Of a stretch of 10,000 nucleotides of DNA, positions 1-7,741 are shown piece by piece. Made by a program: the position numbers and the translations under genes. Source of the stretch: Neocallimastix lanati (nom. inval.). Taxonomy: Eukaryota; Neocallimastigomycota; Neocallimastigomycetes; Neocallimastigales; Neocallimastigaceae. How positions within the stretch are numbered: position 1 is the stretch's first letter; the number at the start of each line of letters is the position of its first letter. Under the pieces are notes generated by a model. That model ran no database searches. It was not told where the DNA came from and saw nothing but the letters and a program-made list of their open reading frames with translations. The stretch lies in contig JACVTC010000024.1 in assembly GCA_016946835.1 (NCBI GenBank), positions 832,501 to 842,500 on the forward strand, written 5' to 3'.

Positions 1-165
1 AAAATAATATAAAATTAATTATTATTAAATATAAAAAAATTTTAATATCTTATATCTATAATATTATAACTATATTATAATAATTTCTACTTTAATTTCA
101 ATAATCTCAAGTATTAATAAATATTAATTTCAAATAAATAATTAATATAAAAAAAAAAAAAATAC
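1..165 (-). other. First intron of the Cdc42-type gene (partial)
   Basis: The minus strand continues from the donor GTATT at 165 into A/T-only sequence. No frame in 1-165 resembles the next expected Rho block (TCLLISYTTN), so the intron is at least 165 bases and its acceptor is off the window. It interrupts the gene in phase 0, immediately after the P-loop lysine codon. Confidence 0.7.
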
Positions 166-213
166 CTTGCCAACGGCACCATCTCCAACAACAACACATT
201 TAATAGTTTGCAT
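166..213 (-). CDS. cdc42: Rho-family small GTPase (Cdc42-type), first coding exon, partial
   Basis: Read on the minus strand from the ATG at 213, this exon encodes MQTIKCVVVGDGAVGK and stops at a splice donor (GGC AAG then GTATT, intron starting at 165). The sequence is the N-terminal beta strand plus the P-loop (G1 box, GDGAVGK), which binds the phosphates of GTP. The 16 residues match canonical Cdc42 exactly; Rac proteins usually differ at position 3, so Cdc42 is preferred, but 16 residues cannot exclude a Rac paralogue. Family members act at the plasma membrane in cell polarity and actin control, cycling between GTP and GDP forms. The start is clear: it is the known family start and is preceded by AAAA. 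The remaining roughly 175 residues, with switch regions and C-terminal prenylation signal, lie beyond the left edge. The gene diverges from the large gene at 4968. Confidence 0.85.
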
Positions 214-2208
214 TTTTAATATTATAGTATGATATTATGTTTTAAAATATTGCGATTAAAAATTTTATTTATTTTATTTAATTTATTTTCGTTTTATTGA
301 TATTATTATTTTATTTTCTATTTTATTATTTGATTGTGTGTTTATAATATATATATTTTTAATATTAATATTATTATTATTATTATTATTCAATTTAATA
401 ATTTTAAATTAAATGATTTATTATTTTGTTTATAGTTGTTTTTTTATAGTTTAAATTTTCAATAAATTGAAATTTTTATAAATATTATTTTATTTTGAAT
501 AGTTGTCCTTTATTTTATTTAATTTATTTAAACCGAGAATTTTATTTTTATATTTTTTTTTAAATGTATTTCATACAAAAATAATTGATATATTACATTA
601 TATAACATAAAAATATAAAAGTTAGTTCAAAGAATAATAAAATAAATAATTAATAATATATAAGTATTTACTTTTTATATATAATTTAAAATAATTAATA
701 AATTTATATTATTTTACAAACTATATAAATATATATTTCAAAATTTAAATATTTATACAAAGTATAATAAAAGTATTAAATAGAGAATAATTATATTTAA
801 AAAAAAATAAAAAATAAAAAATAAAAAAATAATAATATTAATATTAATATTAATAATAGTAATAATAATTAATAATAATAAATGAACATTATAATTATAT
901 TTATGCACTCTCCATTTCGAAATAATATATTTATTGTTTATAATTATTTTCAATAATATTTATACTTATATCAACTTTTAAAAACTTTTTTTTTATTTAT
1001 TTTAATATTTACTATTTTTATTTTTTTTTTAACGTCTTTTTCAATTATATTTTAAAAGAATTCAGATTTCTAAATGTTTTATTTATTTATTAATTTATTT
1101 TTTTTTTTTTTTTTTATTTTATTTTTTATTTTCTTTTCTTCTTTTTTTAATTTACCAAAAAAAATAAAAAGAAAAAAAAAATTTTTTTTTCTCGAAATTA
1201 AAAAAAAAAAAAAATTTAATTAAATAAAATGCATGAAGTAAAAAATATAAATAAATAAATAAATAATATTTAAATAAATAAATAATATTATAAAAATAAA
1301 TAAATAATAATATGAATATAAATAAATAATAATATAAAATAAAAATGAATTCTTTTTATCTTTTTATATTTTATTTAAATAATATTTTATTTATTTATTT
1401 TTATATTATTATTAGTATTTATTTATCAATAATATATTTTATTCATCCATTTAATTTATTTATTTTAAAAACTTTATTTTTATAAATTATTAAAAAAAAA
1501 ATCATGATAAAGAAATTTTAATTATATTCATGGATTATGTGTAGATAAGAATGAAATCTTCAATTCAATAGAAGTAATTAAATGAATGCATTGAATGTAT
1601 TGTAATATATATAGCTATATATTATTTATATATTGAAATAAAATAAAAAAAATAAAAAAAATAAAAAAAAAGGCATAAAATTTTATTTTCAATTTTTTCT
1701 ATTTTATTTTGAATAAAACAAAAAAAAAGCAATCTTTTCAATTATGATTAAAAATAATAAAAAAATAAATAAATATTTGAAATATAAAATAAATAAATCA
1801 ATAAATAAAAATGGAATAATAAATAAATATAATAATGGAATAATTATTAATATTAATATTAAATATATTTAATAAAATATAAAAAATATTCTAAATAATG
1901 ATTAAATAATGATTAAATAAATAAATAAATAAAAATAAAAATATTATTATTTCTTTCTATTTAATAAATATTTATTAATTATTCATTAAATAATAATAAT
2001 AAATAATAATAAATAATAAATAAATAATATCATTAATATCATTGTTATGATAAAGAAAAAATCAATTAACTAAACAGTAATTTATAAATAAACAATAAAA
2101 ATTTAATAATTAATAATAAATAAAAAGAATATTTATTAATAAATAATATCATAATAAATAAATAGTAAATAGTAATAAAATAAAAACATAAAAATATATA
2201 AAAAAAAT
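214..2208. other. A+T-rich intergenic DNA upstream of the Cdc42-type gene
   Basis: I see no supportable gene here. The stretch is almost entirely A and T, with A or T runs, AATAAT/AATA microsatellite patches and short ATTAAT palindromes (for example around 838-856). The promoter and 5' leader of the Cdc42-type gene should lie in the first few hundred bases, but TATA-like strings are everywhere and none can be singled out. Plus-strand composition changes from T-rich (about 965-1150) to A-rich (about 1155 onward). A slightly more complex patch at about 1501-1620 contains scattered G and C but no reading frame of note. Confidence 0.7.
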
Positions 2209-3010
2209 AATAAATAATAAAAAATAAATAATAAATAATAAATAATAAATAATAAATAATAAATAACAAATAATAAATATTTAAATAATAAATAATAAAT
2301 AATAAATAATAAATAATAAATAATAAATAATAAATAATAAATAATTGAATAATAATAAATAATAAATAATAAATAATAAATAATAAATAATAAATAATAA
2401 ATAATAAATAATAAATAATAAATAATAAATAATAAATAATAAATAATAAATAATAAATAATAAATAATAAATAATAAATAATAAATAATAAATAATAAAT
2501 AATAAATAATAAATAATAAATAATAAATAATAAAAATAAATAATAAATAATAAATAATAAATAATAAATAATAAATAATAAATAATAAATAATAAATAAT
2601 AAATAATAAATAATAAATATTTAAATAATAAATAATAAATAATAAATAATAAATAATAAATAATAAATAATAAATTAATAATAAATAATAAATAATAAAT
2701 AATAAATAATAAATAATAAATAATAAATAATTAAATAATAAATAATAAATAATAAATAATAAATAATAAATTAATAATAAATAATAAATAATAAATAATA
2801 AATAATAATAAATAAATAATAATAAATAAATAATAATAAATAAATAATAAATAATAAATAATAAATAATAAATAATAAATAATAGATAATAAATAATAAA
2901 TAATAAATAATAAATAATAAATAATAAATAATAAATAATAAATAATAAATAATAAATAATAAATAATAAATAATAAATAATAAATAAATAATAAATAATA
3001 ATAAATAATA
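2209..3010. repeat. Imperfect 7-bp satellite, unit AATAATA, about 0.8 kb
   Basis: The stretch is built from the heptamer AATAATA (TATTATT on the other strand), in the order of 110 copies. It is broken by a few variants: TATTTAAATAAT near 2278 and 2618, TTGAATAATAAT near 2344, an extra-A unit near 2532, ATTAATAAT near 2673 and 2770, a shorter AATAAATAAT block near 2806-2845, and one ATAGATAAT near 2882. Because 7 is not a multiple of 3 and the unit has no stop on the minus strand in any frame, the array produces a long meaningless minus-strand frame of Ile, Tyr, Leu and Phe. The repeated interruption types suggest that blocks larger than one heptamer were duplicated. The edges are approximate. 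Confidence 0.9.
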
Positions 3011-3098
3011 TTAATATATTAATATATTGGTTCACTTTTAATTAAATGAAGATAAAATATTTTAAAAATTATTATAATAATATTTTTTTTTAAATACA
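3011..3098. other. Short A+T-rich spacer
   Basis: This is ordinary A/T-rich sequence between the heptamer array and the G+C-richer island, including a TTAATATATTAATATATT direct repeat near 3010-3027. No gene is seen. Confidence 0.6.
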
Positions 3099-3458
3099 GA
3101 AGAAAAAAATGGATGGTACATCTTTAATATATAAAAAAGTATGGAATAGTTTACATTTTTTAAGAGGTTTTTACGGAATATGATGGTTAGGATTACTAGT
3201 TAAGGATTTCCCTCTTATAAATATGTTATTATAAATCACGTAATTAATATGAGATACTGTCCTAACTGTGGGTTTGAGAGGGTTGCCCAAATACTGTTAT
3301 TTAATATATTTATGAGGGAATTATCATTCTGGCACATATCATGATATATTCTACTAAATTGCAATTTATCTGACTTAAATGCTATTTCTGTATCTCATCG
3401 GGTTAATATATACCGGTCTTACTTCAAAAGGAAATAAGGAACTTGGAGAAGCCCTTTG

Positions 3459-3492
<34 letters not shown>

Positions 3493-3616
3493 GTATTAGA
3501 AAATTCTCAGCACTAACATGAATGTCATATCCCAATGCTTAACATTCAGTAAGGCCATCCTACAAGGTCATTATCTGCCTATATGGGCGGAACACACTGG
3601 AATTAAAATAAAATAA
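3099..3616 (+). pseudogene. G+C-richer island with decayed reading frames and a long A-run; possible retroelement relic
   Basis: Apart from its A-run, this segment has roughly a third G+C by eye (near half in 3541-3600), against almost none in its flanks. In the frame of the ATG at 3249 there is a 31-residue open stretch starting MRYCPNCGFERVAQILLFN, then one TGA at 3342, then about 30 more open codons to a TAA near 3435. Upstream the same frame is open from a TAA at 3201. An A-run follows at 3459-3490. After it, another frame is open from 3500 to a TAA at 3614, with an ATG at 3518 and the string ILQGHYLPIWAEHTG. The CPNCG start with downstream ILLF and FW faintly recalls the zinc-binding tail found in many LINE-type reverse-transcriptase proteins, and an A-run would suit a 5'-truncated LINE copy, but expected His/Cys ligands are missing. 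I found no terminal inverted repeats, target-site duplication or RNA gene signature. It may equally be an unrecognised non-coding RNA locus or another old insertion. Confidence 0.35.
3459..3490 (+). repeat. A32 homopolymer inside the G+C-richer island
   Basis: An uninterrupted run of 32 A follows GCCCTTTG and is followed by GTGTATTAG. It divides the island into a left part of about 360 bases and a right part of about 125 bases. It could be a retrotransposed poly(A) tail or simple slippage expansion. Confidence 0.9.
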
Positions 3617-4046
3617 TAATAAAAAAAAAAGTAGATTATTTTTAAAATAATTGAACTATTCATTCTTTGAAATTTATTTACATATATAAATTATTTATTG
3701 TCTAATATACTGTATAAGTGTATCAAGTTTGTTAAAATAATAATAAAAATAAATAAGTAAATAAATAAATAAATAAAAAAGAAAAAATAATGAATAATTA
3801 TATAATAAATATTACTTTAAATGTTTTTTTTTTTATTTTTTTTTTTTTACTTTATTATTTTTTATTCTTAAATATAATATTTAGTTTTAGAAGAATTTTT
3901 ATTATTATTTATATATAATTATATTAATAATTTCTATTAAGAAGGTTTGTCCTTTTGTTTAAATATTTAAATTTATTTATAACATATATGTAATCCTAAT
4001 CTTTTTTTTTTTTTTTTTTTTTTTTATTTTATTTTTATTTATTAGT
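3617..4046. other. A+T-rich intergenic DNA
   Basis: No gene is seen. The stretch holds AAATAAATAAAT microsatellite (about 3745-3780), T-runs at about 3824-3848 and 4002-4025, and no recognisable motif. Confidence 0.65.
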
Positions 4047-4096
4047 CAACATAAATACGTATATAAAGTTACAACATAAATATGTATATAAAGTTA
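4047..4096 (+). repeat. 25-bp tandem duplication containing TATATAAAG
   Basis: Two adjacent copies (4047-4071 and 4072-4096) share the pattern CAACATAAATAYGTATATAA followed by AGTTA and differ at a single base (C in the first copy, T in the second). Each contains GTATATAAAG, a TATA-box-like string, but no downstream gene close by supports a promoter role. Confidence 0.85.
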
Positions 4097-4148
4097 TAAA
4101 ATGAATATAAAATTTATATTTTATATTTTATCTATCCTATTAAAATTA

Positions 4149-4967
<819 letters not shown>

Positions 4968-5028
4968 ATGAAAATTTATAAAAATTTACATTTAAATAAT
5001 TTATGTGAAATTTTATACAAAAAAGAAG
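4968..5028 (+). CDS. ERMARD: ERMARD-like gene, exon 1
   Basis: The ATG at 4968 follows an in-frame TAA and opens a short exon encoding MKIYKNLHLNNLCEILYKKE plus the first base of a codon. It ends at GAAG before the donor GTATAT (5029). Phase-1 joining to exon 2 gives an Asp codon. The exon is small and its start is inferred only from frame and splice fit; a further upstream exon cannot be excluded. Confidence 0.55.
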
Positions 5029-5542
5029 GTATATACTAAAATATTTATTAAACCATTAAATACTTTTTTTTTATTTTTTTTTTTATTATTATTATTTTTT
5101 TTTTTGTATTAATATATTTAAATTTATATATATATAAAGATAAAATCAATTTTAATAATTTAAAGGAAAATGATAATTCAAAAGAAGAATTAAATTATAG
5201 TGATAATAATGGATTCTCAAATGATGTTCTTGAAAAAGTTCAATATGATATCATAAAACTACAAGAAAATTACAATTTTGAAAATATATTAGCTATTTGG
5301 AATGATATTTTTTCATTAGAGGATGAAAATAAAAATGACAACCAATATTTGGAATTTTCATATTTAAAGTAAGAAATATTTTAAATTAGTATTAAAATGA
5401 CTCCAATATATTTTATTTTTTATTTTTTATTAAAATTTTTATTTTGTTTTAATAAAAATATTATAATTATTAATGTATTAATATATATATATTAAAAATG
5501 ATTTTGTTTTTTTTACAATTATCATTTTTATTATTATTATTA

Positions 5543-5584
<42 letters not shown>

Positions 5585-6560
5585 TAAATATATATATTTA
5601 ATATAAATAATAAAAGAAAAAGAAATTGTTTTAAAGAAGAATATATATCTAAATTATCTATTCCTGAAGATTTTAAAATAAATTTCTCATTATTAAAGCA
5701 AGACAATAATAATGAAGAAATAAGAAAGTATATTCAAGAATATATGTCCATTTGGATTGATTTTCTTAAAATTTTGTCCTTACAATTATCTTTTATACCT
5801 ACCAATCCTATGGAAGACCATATAAATAATAGTAATTTATGTAAAGCTTTTATCACAGGGAAATCAGAACTTCTTGATAAAGCTATTTTTATTCCTATTT
5901 TATCAACTGATAAAAAAGAGGAAATTAAAGATAATAATAATAAGATTGAGAATGTTGAAAATTATCTTTTAAATCATTGGCATATTTATGGTGAAGAGTT
6001 TAGTAAGGTAATAAAATAAATAAATAAATAATATTAATAATAATCTTTATTATTTTTATTATTATTTTTTTGTTTTGTTTTGTTTTTTGATATATATATA
6101 TATTATTATTATTATTATTTTATTTTAATTTTTAATTTTTAATTATTTTTTATTTTTAATTTTTATTTTTTTTTTATTTTTTATTTTTAATTTTTTTTTA
6201 TTTTTAATTTTTTATTTCTATATTTTTTATTTTTTATATATATATATTATTTTAATTTTTAATTTTTAATTTTTTTATTTTAAATTTTATTTTATTTTAT
6301 TTTATTTTATTTTTATCAATACTTTACTCTTTTATATTACTTCACTATTTATTTTATTTTATTTTTTCTTTACTCTTTTATATTATTTCACTATTTATTT
6401 TATTTTATTTTATTTTATTTTATTTTATATATATATTTATTTTTTTTTATTTTTTATTTTTTTTTATTTTTTATTTTTTTTTATTTTTTATTTTTTTTTA
6501 TTTTTTTATTTTTTTTCATATTTTTAAAAATTTTTATTTTTATTTTATTTTATTTTTTTA

Positions 6561-6591
<31 letters not shown>

Positions 6592-7695
6592 TTATTTTAT
6601 TTTTATTTTTATTTTTCTTTTATTTTTCTTTTATGTTTTTTTTTATTTTTTTTTTTATTTTTATTTGTATTATTTTTTATATTTTTATATTTTTTATTTT
6701 TCATTTTATTATTATTATTTTTTTTTATTTGTATTTTTTTAAAAATAAAGAATAAAATATTAATATAAAAATTTATATGTTATATATATATAAATAGAAA
6801 ATTAAAGCATTATTTTTTATATTAAAACTTACGTTTACTGAGGAACAGTCCCAAGGGAAATTTAATTTTAATGATCCGAATAAAAATAAACTTGTAGATC
6901 TTCAAATTGCACTGACGTTGTTAACCTCCTTGTTTGAACGGTTTCTTGGAGATATTTTATATACACAATTGTTAAATGAGGCGAAGATACCATTTTTATT
7001 TAAAGATTTAATCGTTCAACCTGAATTAATACGTCTCTGGCAAAAAAATCCATCTTCGGGGATAGATCCGCCTATAAAGACGATTTCATCACCTAAACAT
7101 TCGAATTTACCAGTCAATAAAAATAAAAATAAAAATAATAATAATAATAAGAATATGGATGTTGATCTTGATCCTTTGACCTTAGTATTAATATTATTAT
7201 TTGGAGGTCCAAATTATTTAAATATACGTAATCTTTTATGGCATGGATTTGTAATCTCCCCTTTTACTACTTCTACTACTTCCGCCTCCTCCGATTCTTC
7301 TAATATGAAAATTGTAGATTCTGTCTACCCTTTCCCAATAATACATTATTTTCAACTCATATGGACTGTGTTTGTTATTGTATTTAATCGAATTAAAAAA
7401 TCTTTGGAATATCAATACCATTTAAAAAACCATCATCCTAATTATTCTGTCGTACTACCATGTCGTTCTTTTTCTAATAGCATTTCAAATGATCAATTCA
7501 TATTTGATTTTGGTAAGTATTTAAAGTAATTCATTAAAATAATAAATATATTGTATAAAAATGTATAATAATGTGTGTAAATGTGTTGATAAAATATATT
7601 AATGAAAATTAATATATATATATGTATGTATGTATTAACAAAAATACTAATTTAATTAAAAAAAAAAAAAAAAAACATAAATTGTCAATATTGAA

Positions 7696-7741
<46 letters not shown>

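Noticed and set aside
753-953. Minus-strand frame of 66 codons, and a similar one at 2066-2269
   Set aside because: They are composed of A/T-only codons (Ile, Leu, Phe, Tyr, Asn) in simple sequence; no protein-like features.
2209-3010. Possible CRISPR-like array
   Set aside because: The unit is 7 bp with no unique spacers, and the genome is eukaryotic.
2136-3035. Minus-strand frame of 299 codons made of Ile, Tyr, Leu and Phe
   Set aside because: It arises only because the 7-bp unit lacks stops on that strand in all frames.
3100-3460. Genetic code with TGA read as tryptophan, to keep island frames open
   Set aside because: The well-supported exons contain no in-frame TGA and use TGG for tryptophan, so nothing supports a changed code.
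3099-3616. tRNA, 5S rRNA or snRNA gene within the G+C-richer island
   Set aside because: No convincing A/B boxes, cloverleaf or known conserved core was found; only short stems such as TGGG/CCCA near 3269-3290.
5744-6019. A separate 91-residue gene starting at an ATG
   Set aside because: The frame is open and coding-like upstream to 5617 and ends at a good donor, so it is exon 3 of the large gene.
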